Shown here: positions 8,850 through 17,439 of the stretch, piece after piece
Position numbering within the stretch: the first letter of the stretch is position 1
How the letters are laid out: each line of letters opens with the position of its first letter
Assembly (NCBI RefSeq): GCF_947488715.1
Contig: NZ_CANLAG010000003.1
Span: 248,001-312,000 of the forward strand
Direction: 5' to 3'
From: an uncultured Tateyamaria sp.
GTDB lineage: Bacteria > Pseudomonadota > Alphaproteobacteria > Rhodobacterales > Rhodobacteraceae
DNA: 64,000 nucleotides
Program-made: the position numbers and the translations under genes
The notes under the pieces: generated by a model
What the model saw: only the letters and a program-made list of their open reading frames with translations
What the model was told of the DNA's origin: nothing
Databases searched by the model: none

Positions 8850-9512
8850 CTACAATCCGTGAAACTGGTGCTTGTCGAGCAGCGCCACCAACATATCCCG
8901 CGCCGCGCGCCGGTGGGCGTGGTGCGTGTCATGCGCCCGGCTCACATCCCCGTCGGCAATGGCCTGCAGCACGATGCGGTGATCGGCGTTTGATTTCGCG
9001 GGCTTGGGACGGATGAACAGGGTGGTGGCCCGTGCGCGGCGCACCTGATCGCGCATCACGGAAACGATCATGCTCAGCCGCGCGTTGCGCCCCAGCCGCA
9101 CCAGTTCGCGGTGAAACCGGTCATCGGCATCGGCCCAGGCGCGCAGGTCGTCGGCGTCCAGTGCCGCATCCATGTCCGCAATCGCCTTGGCCAGCGTTTC
9201 AAGGTCCGTGTCCGAATAACCCGCCTCGGCGGCGCGGGCGGCGGCCAGGCTCTCCAGTTCGGTGAGGATGTCGTAAATGTCGCTCATGTCCTGCGCCGAA
9301 ACGGGGCTGATGCGGATGCCCCGGCGCGGGCGCATCTCGACCAGCCCCTGTGCCTGCAACATCAGCGCGGCCTCGCGCACCGGCGTGCGGGACATGCCAA
9401 GGCGTTCGGCCAATTCGGTTTCCAGGTGGTCCGAGCCGGGTGTGAGTTCTCCGGCAAAGATCATCTGCCGCAGGGCCGACATCGCCCGTTCCACATTTGT
9501 CATTGCACCCAT
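8850..9512 (-). CDS. GntR-family regulator, FCD (FadR) subfamily
   Basis: A 220-residue regulator with an N-terminal winged helix (ELAERLGMSRTPVREAALML, wing MRPRRGIRISPVS) and an all-helical FCD effector domain whose metal-site residues are visible as D-x3-H in WADADDRFHREL and later histidines in NADHRIV and HDTHHAHRR. I chose ATG at 9512 because it overlaps the upstream stop (TGATG) and is preceded by GGGGGGA. It is the third gene of a leftward operon and probably controls it through the TGTATACA site at 11663. Confidence 0.88.
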   Translation of the reverse strand: MGAMTNVERAMSALRQMIFAGELTPGSDHLETELAERLGMSRTPVREAALMLQAQGLVEMRPRRGIRISPVSAQDMSDIYDILTELESLAAARAAEAGYSDTDLETLAKAIADMDAALDADDLRAWADADDRFHRELVRLGRNARLSMIVSVMRDQVRRARATTLFIRPKPAKSNADHRIVLQAIADGDVSRAHDTHHAHRRAARDMLVALLDKHQFHGL

Positions 9513-10531
9513 CACATCCCCCCAATCGCCAGTTTCCGACCCTCTTGCGCAGAGGCATATATGGCGTCCTTGATCTCGATCACAGTCAGGTAGTCGCGCG
9601 CGGTGTTTTCGGGGGCACCCTCCCCGGCAAATGCCGCCGCCACGTGGCTTTGCAGCGCGTGCACGCAGTCGCCGCCAAACCCATCCCAAGTGTCCGGCCC
9701 GCGCAGGGTCTGCACTGCGCTTGCCCCAAACGCGCGCAGGGTCACCGCGCCGTCACCGCCCAGGTCCAGCACACCCTCGGTGCCTTCGATCCGGGCCTCA
9801 CCCATGGTGCGGCGCAGGTTGTCGGCCACGTGGTCGAGGTGCCGATTGCCGTCAAACAGCGCCCGCACCCCGCTGGCATGATCAAAGATCACGTGGCCCG
9901 CATCCTCGCCCGCGATCACCGGGTTGATGCGGCGCAGGTCGGCATAGACATGCGTCGCAGGGCCAAAGAGGTACTGGAACGTATCGACCCAATGCACCGC
10001 CGTTTCATGGATGAGAAAGCGGGGCATTTGCTGAAAATAGGGCTGGCGGTCCAGATAGGCGTTTGGCCCCTGACCGTCGCCGGGGCGCAAGCGGAATGTC
10101 GCGTTGAGCACGGTGCCGATCCGGCCTGCGTCGAGTGCCGCTTTGATGGTGCGATACCAGGGCTGAAAGCGGAAATTTTCGTGCACGATCAACGTGGCAC
10201 CTGCCGCCTCTGCCTCAGCCACGATCGCGCGAGCCGCGTCCATGTCGGTGCAGAACGGTTTTTGACAGATGATCCAGCGCACACCATGCGCCAGCGCAGT
10301 GCGGATGGCCTCGGCGTGTGCGGGGGGCGGCAGGATGATGTCCAGCAGATCCGGTGTTGTGTCCGTCAGCATCTGCGCCAGATCGGTGAAGGCAGGCGCG
10401 CCGGTTGCCTGCGCGCGCACAGCGTCCCGGTCACAGGCCCCAACAACCTGCGCATCCGCGATCCTGTGCCAGGCGTCATAGTGGAACTGGCTGAAATAGC
10501 CGGCCCCCAGACAAGCCACGCGCAGGGTCAT
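9512..10531 (-). CDS. Gfo/Idh/MocA-family NAD(P)-dependent oxidoreductase
   Basis: A 339-residue enzyme. The N-terminal Rossmann fold starts MTLRVACLGAGYFSQFHYDA, and the family EKP motif appears as QKP (WIICQKPFCTD), with the lysine kept. The C-terminal domain includes the FLIHETAVHWVDTFQYLFG helix, where His and Asp are likely active-site residues. Such enzymes usually oxidise or reduce a hydroxyl on a sugar, inositol or related polyol. The start overlaps the preceding dehydrogenase stop by four bases, so they are coupled and likely act in one pathway. Substrate unknown. Confidence 0.85.
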   Translation of the reverse strand: MTLRVACLGAGYFSQFHYDAWHRIADAQVVGACDRDAVRAQATGAPAFTDLAQMLTDTTPDLLDIILPPPAHAEAIRTALAHGVRWIICQKPFCTDMDAARAIVAEAEAAGATLIVHENFRFQPWYRTIKAALDAGRIGTVLNATFRLRPGDGQGPNAYLDRQPYFQQMPRFLIHETAVHWVDTFQYLFGPATHVYADLRRINPVIAGEDAGHVIFDHASGVRALFDGNRHLDHVADNLRRTMGEARIEGTEGVLDLGGDGAVTLRAFGASAVQTLRGPDTWDGFGGDCVHALQSHVAAAFAGEGAPENTARDYLTVIEIKDAIYASAQEGRKLAIGGM

Positions 10532-11604
10532 GCCAGCGCTGCCTTGACGGCCGCCGCGACGGCGGCTGTGCCGTCGGTGCCGCCCAGATCACGACTGCGC
10601 ACGGTACCGGCGGTGATCACGGCCTCGACCGCTTCGCGCAACCGGACGCCGTCGCGGGTCAGCTCGGGGGCGTCATGCCGCCCACCCAGCCATTCCAGCA
10701 TCATCGCCGCCGACAGGATCATCGCCATCGGGTTCGCCACACCTTGCCCGGCAATGTCGGGGGCCGATCCGTGGCAGGGTTGGAACACCGCATGATCGTG
10801 CCCGATATCCGCCGAAGGGGCCAACCCCAGCCCGCCCATCAACCCCGCACCAAGGTCCGACAGGATGTCGCCGAACATGTTCTCGGTCACCATCACGTCA
10901 AAGCTCCAGGGGCGTTCCACCATCCACAGCGCGGTGGCGTCCACATAGGCGTGATCGGCGGCGATATCGGGGTGTTTGGCGGCCTCGGCATCGAACATCT
11001 CGCGGAAAAAGGCAAAGGCGCGGAATACGTTGGCCTTGTCCACACAGGTCACCTTGCCCGGTCCGCGCCCCGCCGCTTTGCGCGACTTGGCCAGATCAAA
11101 GGCGAACTTGAACAGCGGCTCGGAAATGGCGCGGGTGATCAGCAGCGTCTCGCGGGCCTCGTCCTCTGTGACCTCGCCCCGGCCCTGGGTGTGAAACAGC
11201 CCCTCGGTGCTTTCGCGGATCAGAACGAAATCCACCGGCTTGTCAGTGGCCAGCGGGGTGGGGTGTCCGGGCCGGATCGTCACCGGGCGCACCCCGGCAA
11301 ACAGCGTCAGTGCCTTGCGCAGGTCGATCTGTGGCGAGATTTCGGTGCCATCGGGATAGCGCACGTCCGGCAACCCCATGGCCGACAACAGGATTGCATC
11401 CGCCCCGCGCGCCGTGTCCATGGACGCGGTCGGAAAGCTCTCTCCGGTGCGGGCATAATGCGCGGCCCCTGCAGGCGCATCCACAAATCGCAACGCATAG
11501 GACGCAGGTTCGGCCAATGTCAGCAACAAATCGACCGTTGGGGCCATGATCTCCGGGCCAATCCCGTCGCCTTCAAAGACGGCAATTTCATAGGTGGTTT
11601 TCAT
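10528..11604 (-). CDS. Isocitrate/isopropylmalate dehydrogenase-family beta-decarboxylating dehydrogenase
   Basis: A 358-residue NAD(P)-dependent enzyme that should oxidise a 2-hydroxy (di)carboxylate with decarboxylation. The N-terminal EGDGIGPEIM motif, the STEGLFHTQG region, VTENMFGDILSDLGAGLMGG (metal-binding aspartates) and PCHGSAPDIAGQGVANPMAM are all characteristic. It is not part of a leucine or TCA operon, and the basic substrate loop (EISPQIDLRKALTLFAGVRP) differs from LeuB and Icd. Tartrate- or malate-type substrates are possible, but I cannot decide. It is first in a leftward operon with a Gfo/Idh enzyme and GntR. Confidence 0.85.
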   Translation of the reverse strand: MKTTYEIAVFEGDGIGPEIMAPTVDLLLTLAEPASYALRFVDAPAGAAHYARTGESFPTASMDTARGADAILLSAMGLPDVRYPDGTEISPQIDLRKALTLFAGVRPVTIRPGHPTPLATDKPVDFVLIRESTEGLFHTQGRGEVTEDEARETLLITRAISEPLFKFAFDLAKSRKAAGRGPGKVTCVDKANVFRAFAFFREMFDAEAAKHPDIAADHAYVDATALWMVERPWSFDVMVTENMFGDILSDLGAGLMGGLGLAPSADIGHDHAVFQPCHGSAPDIAGQGVANPMAMILSAAMMLEWLGGRHDAPELTRDGVRLREAVEAVITAGTVRSRDLGGTDGTAAVAAAVKAALA

Positions 11605-11662
11605 GGGCGCGGCTCCGTTTGGTGTTAAACTGGGAAAGCTCTCGCCATCCGGTATGCGTCTG

Positions 11663-11670
11663 TGTATACA
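11663..11670. promoter_or_regulatory. GntR-type palindrome TGTATACA in divergent promoter region
   Basis: A perfect 8-base palindrome in the 130-base gap between the leftward dehydrogenase operon and the rightward ABM/hydrolase operon. The same core occurs before two other GntR-linked clusters in this window (30117-30132 and 62285-62292), which supports its being an operator for the GntR gene at 8850-9512. Confidence 0.5.
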
Positions 11671-11734
11671 TTAATGGATGCACATGTAAATTCCCAACCG
11701 CGCCCTTTTGCGCAAAACCGAAAGACACCGCACG

Positions 11735-12028
11735 ATGCCTTACGCCGTCACCGTCATCTTTGCCATCAAACCGGGCAAGATCGACGACTTCATGCCTCAC
11801 ATCCTCGCCAATGCCCGCGCCTCTGTGGCGCACGAGCCGGGGTGCCAGCAATTCGACGTGTGCACGGATCGTGCCCAGCCCGACACCGTGTTCCTTTATG
11901 AGCTCTACGACGATCTTGCTGCATTCGAGGCGCACCAGCAGATGCCGCACTACCTCGCCACAGGTCCAAAGATCGCGGACCTCGTCGCCAACAAGACGCT
12001 GCGCACCTTTGAACGGGTCGACAAATGA
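11735..12028 (+). CDS. ABM-domain protein (antibiotic biosynthesis monooxygenase-like, YgiN type)
   Basis: A 97-residue single-domain protein of the dimeric alpha/beta ABM fold: TVIFAIKPGKIDDFMPHILA, then ASVAHEPGCQQFDVCTDRAQ, then FLYELYDDLAAFEAHQQMPH. This order is typical of small quinol monooxygenase-like or stress proteins. The precise reaction of most such proteins is unknown. I chose the ATG at 11735, one residue before the first beta strand. The gene overlaps the next one by four bases, so the two are probably made together. Confidence 0.75.
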   Translation: MPYAVTVIFAIKPGKIDDFMPHILANARASVAHEPGCQQFDVCTDRAQPDTVFLYELYDDLAAFEAHQQMPHYLATGPKIADLVANKTLRTFERVDK

Positions 12029-12828
12029 CCAGCCCCGATTGGGAAGTCTACGCGATCAAATACGCCGACCGGAACGCGCGGACACGGGCCGACAGCTTTA
12101 TCTTTGACGACAACCACGACGCGCCGCACGCCATGGACTATTTCATGTGGCTGATCCGGGGGCAGGGGCGGGTGATCCTTGTGGACACTGGCTATGACAG
12201 CGCCGAGGCCGCCGCGCGCGACCGCCCCATCCGGCTCGATCCGGGGGCGGCGCTGGCGCCCTTTGGCCTGACACCCGAGGATGTGACAGAGATCATCGTC
12301 ACGCATCTGCACTATGACCATGCGGGTGGGCTGCATCTGTTTCCCAACGCGACGCTGCACCTGCAAGCGGCTGAAATGGCCTATGCCACTGGCCCCTGCA
12401 TGTGCCACGACACGCTGCGTATGCCCTTTACGGCGGGCCACATCTGCGAAGCGATCCAGCGGCTCTATGCGGGCAAGGTCACGTTCTATGGCGGCGATGC
12501 CCAGATTGCTGATGGCGTCACGGTGCACTGCATCGGTGGGCATTCGCGGGGGCTGCAGGCGGTGCGGGTCCGGACACAGGCGGGGTGGATGGTGCTGGCC
12601 TCGGATGCGGCGCATTTCTACGAAAACGTCGCGGCGGAAAAGCCGTTTCCCATCGTGGTGGATTTGCAGGACATGCTGGACGGTTTTGCGACGCTGCGGC
12701 GTCTGGCCAGCCGTCCGCAACTGATTGTGCCGGGCCATGATCCGCTGGTGCGCACCTATTTTGGCACTGCGATGGCGTCGCATATTCATCGGCTGGATGT
12801 TGGCCCCGTGCGCGACTTTGCGATGTAA
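12025..12828 (+). CDS. Metallo-beta-lactamase-fold hydrolase (lactonase-like)
   Basis: A 267-residue zinc hydrolase. The HxHxDH metal motif is HLHYDHAGGLH (about residues 93-103), with further ligands in GGHSRGLQ, LASDAAH and VPGHDP. The spacing fits the AttM/AiiA-like N-acyl homoserine lactonase branch, but the same branch includes hydrolases of other lactones and esters. No quorum-sensing luxI or luxR gene is nearby, so a lactone made by the divergent dehydrogenases (sugar or aldonate oxidation) is an equally good substrate. No signal peptide, so cytoplasmic. It ends just before a long terminator hairpin. Confidence 0.82.
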   Translation: MTSPDWEVYAIKYADRNARTRADSFIFDDNHDAPHAMDYFMWLIRGQGRVILVDTGYDSAEAAARDRPIRLDPGAALAPFGLTPEDVTEIIVTHLHYDHAGGLHLFPNATLHLQAAEMAYATGPCMCHDTLRMPFTAGHICEAIQRLYAGKVTFYGGDAQIADGVTVHCIGGHSRGLQAVRVRTQAGWMVLASDAAHFYENVAAEKPFPIVVDLQDMLDGFATLRRLASRPQLIVPGHDPLVRTYFGTAMASHIHRLDVGPVRDFAM

Positions 12829-12839
12829 CAAAGCCCAAG

Positions 12840-12868
12840 ACCGTTTGCCCAAAAGCCGGGCAAACGGT
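12840..12868 (+). terminator. Terminator hairpin after the ABM/hydrolase operon
   Basis: ACCGTTTGCCC (12840-12850) pairs perfectly over 11 bases with GGGCAAACGGT (12858-12868) around AAAAGCC. It begins 12 bases after the stop. The T-tract after it is weak (GTGTTTAT). Confidence 0.75.
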
Positions 12869-12931
12869 GTGTTTATGCCGAAAAACCCGTAACACTTGCC
12901 CCGAAATGTCACGTGGGTGCGAGGGCGCGGC

Positions 12932-12962
12932 TTGCATCATTGCTGCATTGCCGCATCGTGCC
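12932..12962. promoter_or_regulatory. TGC-rich tract upstream of bdhA, possible PhaR site
   Basis: The stretch contains TTGCATCATTGCTGCATTGC followed by CGCATCGTGCC, a run of TGC repeats about 60-85 bases before the bdhA start. PhaR, the polyhydroxybutyrate-responsive repressor of alphaproteobacteria, binds TGC-rich CTGC/GCAG-type sites. The assignment is inference from motif and gene context. Confidence 0.35.
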
Positions 12963-13017
12963 TACCTGTTGTGCAGTCGCGATTTTCCGCGCCGCAGCAA
13001 TTCGAAAGAGGGACAGC

Positions 13018-13794
13018 ATGACACGCACCGCAATCATCACCGGATCGACCAGCGGGATCGGGCTTGGCATTGCCGAAGCCTTTGCCGCGCAGGGTATGAA
13101 CATCATGCTGAACGGGTTCGGCGACGCCGACGAAATCGAGGCGACGCGCGCGGCCCTCGACGCGGTGTCGGATGGCACGGTGGCCTATCACGGTGCAGAC
13201 ATGACCAAACCCGAAGAGATCGAAGACCTCATTCGCACCACCGAAACCATGTTTGGTGCGGTGGACGTTCTGGTCAACAACGCGGGCATTCAACACGTGT
13301 CCCCGGTTGAGGACTTTCCGCTCGCCAAGTGGGATGCAATCATCGCGATCAACATGTCCTCGGCCTTTCACACGATCCGCGCGGCCCTGCCGGGCATGAA
13401 GGCGCGCAAGTGGGGCCGGATCATCAACGTGGCCTCGGCACACGGCCTTGTGGCATCGCCTTTCAAGTCGGCCTATGTGACCGCAAAACACGGCATCGTC
13501 GGCCTGACCAAGACTGTCGCACTCGAGGCGGCAGAGGATGGCGTGACCGTCAACGCCGTCTGCCCCGGCTATGTCTTGACGCCGCTGGTCGAGGGACAGA
13601 TCCCCGACACGGCCAAGGCCCGTGGCATCACCGAAGACGAAGTGAAACGCGACGTCCTGCTGGCGGCACAACCGACCAAGGAATTCGTGACGGTCGAACA
13701 GTTGGGCGCGCTGTGCACGTTCCTCGCCTCTGACGGCGCAGCCTCCATGACCGGCACCGCGTTGCCCGTCGATGGCGGCTGGGTTGCGCATTAG
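13018..13794 (+). CDS. bdhA: 3-hydroxybutyrate dehydrogenase (short-chain dehydrogenase)
   Basis: A 258-residue SDR enzyme that oxidises D-3-hydroxybutyrate to acetoacetate with NAD, the step after polyhydroxybutyrate breakdown. The cofactor motif is TGSTSGIGLGIAEAF (residues 8-22), NNAG is present, and the catalytic Tyr-Lys pair is SAYVTAKHG. The HGLVASPFKSAYVTAKHG stretch is characteristic of the 3-hydroxybutyrate dehydrogenase subgroup. ATG at 13018 has a good ribosome-binding site (GAGGGA). A patatin-like hydrolase follows 11 bases downstream, a common pairing in this family of bacteria. Confidence 0.9.
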   Translation: MTRTAIITGSTSGIGLGIAEAFAAQGMNIMLNGFGDADEIEATRAALDAVSDGTVAYHGADMTKPEEIEDLIRTTETMFGAVDVLVNNAGIQHVSPVEDFPLAKWDAIIAINMSSAFHTIRAALPGMKARKWGRIINVASAHGLVASPFKSAYVTAKHGIVGLTKTVALEAAEDGVTVNAVCPGYVLTPLVEGQIPDTAKARGITEDEVKRDVLLAAQPTKEFVTVEQLGALCTFLASDGAASMTGTALPVDGGWVAH

Positions 13795-13805
13795 GAGGGG
13801 CGGAG

Positions 13806-14900
13806 ATGTCCAAAGCTGAGGGCCGTTCGAAGCGGCACGAAAAGTCGATCAACCTCGCCCTGCAGGGCGGGGGGTCGCATGGGGCGTTCACCTGGGGCGT
13901 GCTGGACCGCATGTTCGAAGAGGACCGTCTGTGGATCGAAGGGATCAGCGGCACCTCGGCGGGGGCGATGAATGCCGTTGTGGCGACGCAGGGCATGTAT
14001 GACGCCGGTGCCGCCGGCGCGCGTCAGGCGCTCGAGGATTTTTGGCGCGCGGTCAGCGTGGCCGGCCAGGGCAGCCCGATCCAACGCACGCCGTTTGAAA
14101 AGATGATGGGGTCGTGGTCGCTCGACCTCAATCCCGGTTACGCAATGATGGACATGATGAGCCGCATGGCTTCGCCCTATGACCTGAACCCGATGGGGTT
14201 GAACCCGTTGCGGGACGTGGTTGAGGGGTTCATCGACTTTGACAAGGTCGCCAACTGTGCGGACATGGGTCTCTATATTTCGGCGACCAATGTGGAAACG
14301 GGGCGCGCGCGCGTCTTTCACCGCGAAGAGGTGACGCTGGATGTGGTGATGGCCTCGGCGTGTTTGCCATCGATGTTCAAGGCGGTCGAGATTGACGGGG
14401 TGCCCTATTGGGACGGGGGGTTCATGGGGAACCCGGTGCTGTTCCCGTTCATCGATCATTCGCCGTCGTCGGATATCGTGATTGTCCAGATCAACCCGCT
14501 GTTGCGGCCTGGAACGCCGCGCCGCGCGCGCGACATCCAGAACCGTGTGAATGAGATCACGTTCAACGCCTCGCTCTTGCGCGATCTGCGCACCATCGAT
14601 CTGATCCACCGGTTGATCGAGGATGGCGCTCTGTCGGACAACGAATACAGGCGCATGAACATGCACATGATCGACGGGTGCGACGACATGCTGGCGCTGG
14701 ATGCGTCGTCCAAGCTCAACTCGGAATGGGCATTTCTGATCCATCTGCGCGACCTGGGACGGGCGCATGCGGACCGCTGGTTGGGCGCGCATTTCGACCA
14801 GATCGAGAAAGAGAGCACGCTGGACCTGCGTGCGCTGTTTGACGATTTTGGCGCCCCGCATGGGGGCAATGCGGTTGAGTTGAAATCCCGAAAGGATTGA
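13806..14900 (+). CDS. Patatin-like phospholipase/acyl hydrolase
   Basis: A 364-residue serine hydrolase. The oxyanion loop is GGGSHGAFTWG, the nucleophile is in GTSAG (GxSxG), and the second catalytic residue is the Asp of WDGGFMGN. There is no signal peptide. Patatin-family members cleave acyl esters such as phospholipids. Because it follows bdhA within 11 bases, a role in releasing 3-hydroxybutyrate from intracellular polymer or oligomer is possible but not shown. A ribosome-binding site (GGAGGGGCGGAG) spans the junction with bdhA. Confidence 0.85.
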   Translation: MSKAEGRSKRHEKSINLALQGGGSHGAFTWGVLDRMFEEDRLWIEGISGTSAGAMNAVVATQGMYDAGAAGARQALEDFWRAVSVAGQGSPIQRTPFEKMMGSWSLDLNPGYAMMDMMSRMASPYDLNPMGLNPLRDVVEGFIDFDKVANCADMGLYISATNVETGRARVFHREEVTLDVVMASACLPSMFKAVEIDGVPYWDGGFMGNPVLFPFIDHSPSSDIVIVQINPLLRPGTPRRARDIQNRVNEITFNASLLRDLRTIDLIHRLIEDGALSDNEYRRMNMHMIDGCDDMLALDASSKLNSEWAFLIHLRDLGRAHADRWLGAHFDQIEKESTLDLRALFDDFGAPHGGNAVELKSRKD

Positions 14901-15246
14901 TCCGATGACAGGCCGAACCGGAATGCACGGGCCCGCGATTGCGGCGCGCGACCTCAGGGATTTTGCCCAAGATAGCGGCGCCCGTGTAGGGCATGAAACC
15001 ATGGGATCGTCGGGGCGTCTTTTGGGTTCTGCCATGATCGTTCTGGCGGGTGTCCCCGCGGGGACAGATTTGGGAAGTGTTCAAAATCAGAGTGTTACGC
15101 TGATGCGTTTGGGAAATATTAACCTTTGGAACGAGGACGTGGGCGCGTGGCAAGACCGCGCCACATTGGTTCCGGGTGAGCAGTTTTCGCGCCGTGCCAG
15201 CGCCGTTGAGGCGCGGCCCGTTCAACACGCAAAAGGAGCATAGATC
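14901..15246 (+). other. 346-base intergenic region with a GC palindrome and a doubtful small ORF
   Basis: Between the patatin gene and the MFS gene. A frame of 112 codons runs from 14905 to 15243, but its product has no recognisable domain and its third codon positions are not GC-rich like its neighbours, so I do not call it a gene. At 15051-15066 is a perfect 16-base palindrome, TGTCCCCGCGGGGACA, which could be an operator or the stem of a weak terminator. The MFS promoter must lie here. AAAAGGAGCA just before 15247 is the MFS ribosome-binding site. Confidence 0.5.
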
Positions 15247-16464
15247 ATGGCCGTGACCGCGCAAATGACGGGCCTCGCGCCCGAACTGGCCAGCAAGACG
15301 CCGGAGGATCGGCGGATGGTGATCCGCAGGTCCACGATGATCGCGTTGATTGCCTTTCTCACGTTGATCGACCTGTTTGGGTCGCAAGCGTTGCTGCCTG
15401 TGTTGGTGCAGACCTATGGGGTGAGCCCGGCCGCGATGGGCTTTGCGGTGAACGCATCGACCATAGGCATGGCGCTGGCATCGCTGGTGGTGGCCGTCTT
15501 TGCCCGACGGATCGATCGAAAACGCGGCATCTGGATGTGTCTGGCGATGTTGAGCATTCCGACCATGCTATTGGCACAACAGCCGGATCTGACCACCTTT
15601 ACGATGCTGCGGATCGCGCAGGGCGTGTTCATGTCCGCCGCGTTCACGCTGACTCTGACCTATCTCAGCGAGGAGTGTTCGCTGACGGCTGTGGGGGGCG
15701 CGATGGCGGCCTATATCACCGGCAATGTCGCCTCGAACCTGTTTGGGCGTCTTTTGGCCTCGGGCTTGGCGGACAATCTGGGGCTGGCCCAGAGCTTTTA
15801 CGGGTTTGCCGTGTTGAACTTGTTCGGGGCGTTGGCCGCATACCTCTATATCGGCGGGCGGGACGGGGCGCGGGATGGCGCGGCTCAGGATGCCGGGTCG
15901 GTTGTTGCGGCGTGGAAGGATCACCTGACCAACGCGCGTCTGGTCGCGATGATCGGGATCGGATTTATCCTGTTGTTCGTGTTTGTCGCCACGTTCACCT
16001 ATGCCAATTTCATCCTGAGCGAGGCCCCCTTTGCCTTGCCGCAGATGTACATCGGGTTGGTCTATTTCGTTTTTGTGCCTGCGATTTTCACCACGCCGCT
16101 GGCGGCGGTATCGGTGCGCCGTTACGGCGCGCGGGCCAGTTTCCACGGTGCGATTGCGGTATCTCTTGTGGGACTTGTGTTGCTGCTGATGCCGGTTTTG
16201 GCGCTGTTTCTGCTTGGTTTGGCTTTGGTTGGGGCGGGTCTGTTTTTCGCCCAATCGGTGGCCACGGGATATGTCGGGCGCACGGCGACGCATGATCATG
16301 CTGCGGCCAACGGGCTGTATCTGGCCAGCTATTATGCGGGCGGGATCGCCGGGGCCTTTGTCATCGGACGGGTGTTCGAGGCGCAGGGGTGGTCGGTGTC
16401 GGTGATCGTCTTGGCCGCCCTGACCGTTGCGGCGTGGGTGTTGTCGTTGCGCATGACGCGCTGA
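15247..16464 (+). CDS. MFS transporter
   Basis: A 405-residue major facilitator with about twelve hydrophobic segments and a central charged loop near residues 210-225. The motif-A-like loop after helix 2 is VVAVFARRIDRKRGIWM. N-terminal residues 1-30 are hydrophilic and cytoplasmic. It resembles YnfM-type drug or aromatic-compound exporters, but substrate and direction cannot be told. It is preceded by its own ribosome-binding site and a 346-base upstream region. It ends 12 bases from the convergent peptide ABC operon. Confidence 0.85.
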   Translation: MAVTAQMTGLAPELASKTPEDRRMVIRRSTMIALIAFLTLIDLFGSQALLPVLVQTYGVSPAAMGFAVNASTIGMALASLVVAVFARRIDRKRGIWMCLAMLSIPTMLLAQQPDLTTFTMLRIAQGVFMSAAFTLTLTYLSEECSLTAVGGAMAAYITGNVASNLFGRLLASGLADNLGLAQSFYGFAVLNLFGALAAYLYIGGRDGARDGAAQDAGSVVAAWKDHLTNARLVAMIGIGFILLFVFVATFTYANFILSEAPFALPQMYIGLVYFVFVPAIFTTPLAAVSVRRYGARASFHGAIAVSLVGLVLLLMPVLALFLLGLALVGAGLFFAQSVATGYVGRTATHDHAAANGLYLASYYAGGIAGAFVIGRVFEAQGWSVSVIVLAALTVAAWVLSLRMTR

Positions 16465-16476
16465 GCGGTGGTGCCG

Positions 16477-17439
16477 TCAGTCGACCATGTGGCAGGCCAC
16501 GCGGGCGTCGCCGACGCGGCGCAGCTCGGGCCGTGTGGTGCGGCAGATGTCTTGCGCCAACGGGCAGCGCGGGTTGTAGGCGCAGCCGGGCGGCGGGTTG
16601 ATCGGGTCGGGGATTTCGCCAGTGGGCGGTGTGACTTCGCGCCCGAACCCGTCGAGTTTCGGCGCAGCCGCCAGAAGCATTTGCGTATAGGGGTGTTTGG
16701 GCGCATCAAAGAGCGTGTCGGGGTCCGCCTCTTCGACCAGGCGGCCCAGATACAGCACGCCGATGCGGTCGGCCATGTGCTGCACAACGGTCAGGTCGTG
16801 GCTGATGAAGAGGTAGGTGAGGCCAAATTCGTCCTTGAGGTCGCTCATCAGGTTGAGCACCTGTGCCTGTACGCTGACGTCGAGCGCGCTGGTCGGTTCG
16901 TCGCAGACGATCAGCTTGGGCTCGGAGGCCAGCGCGCGGGCGATGCAGATCCGCTGGCGTTGGCCGCCTGAAAATTCGTGCGGGAACTTGCCTGCGTCGC
17001 GGGCAGCAAGGCCCACCTGTTCCAGCAGCTTTTCGGCCAGCCTCTTGGTGTCACCGCCGCGCGCGGCCACGGGTTCGGCGATGATGTCACGCACCCGCCA
17101 ACGCGGGTTGAGCGAGGCGTAGGGGTCCTGAAAGATCATCTGGATGTCAGAGCGGATGCTGTCGATCTTGGCCGCGTCGGTTTCGCGGGCAAGGTCGATG
17201 TCGCGGATTTCCACGGCCCCTTCGGAGGGCGGCAGCAGGCCCACCAGCATCTTGCCGATGGTGGATTTGCCCGACCCGGATTCGCCGACGAGGGCATAGA
17301 CGGTCTTTTCCTCGATCTCGAAGGAGACGTTCGACACAGCGGTCAGCATCGCCTTGGGACGGCGTTCGATGACCCGGTTCAGCCAGGGTTTGGAGACGTC
17401 GAAGATGCGGGTGAGGTTGCGGATGTTGACGAGGGGCAT
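16477..17439 (-). CDS. Peptide/nickel ABC transporter ATP-binding protein (DppF/OppF type)
   Basis: A 320-residue ATPase with Walker A GESGSGKST, Q-loop MIFQDPYASLNPRW, signature EFSGGQRQRICIARAL and Walker B LIVCDEPTSALD. The C-terminal oligopeptide-transporter extension carries a cysteine cluster (GCAYNPRCPLAQDIC), which in this family can bind an Fe-S cluster or zinc. It overlaps the preceding ATPase gene by one base. It is the last gene of a leftward operon that starts at 24932 and works with the DppD-type partner. Confidence 0.93.
   Translation of the reverse strand: MPLVNIRNLTRIFDVSKPWLNRVIERRPKAMLTAVSNVSFEIEEKTVYALVGESGSGKSTIGKMLVGLLPPSEGAVEIRDIDLARETDAAKIDSIRSDIQMIFQDPYASLNPRWRVRDIIAEPVAARGGDTKRLAEKLLEQVGLAARDAGKFPHEFSGGQRQRICIARALASEPKLIVCDEPTSALDVSVQAQVLNLMSDLKDEFGLTYLFISHDLTVVQHMADRIGVLYLGRLVEEADPDTLFDAPKHPYTQMLLAAAPKLDGFGREVTPPTGEIPDPINPPPGCAYNPRCPLAQDICRTTRPELRRVGDARVACHMVD

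Noticed and set aside
12025-12828. Quorum-quenching lactonase as a firm function
   Set aside because: The metal motif fits the family, but there is no luxI/luxR context and the same motif occurs in many other hydrolases.
14905-15243. Possible 112-residue gene between patatin and MFS genes
   Set aside because: No family, mixed codon-position GC and overlap with a palindrome and the MFS promoter region. Kept only as a note on the intergenic stretch.
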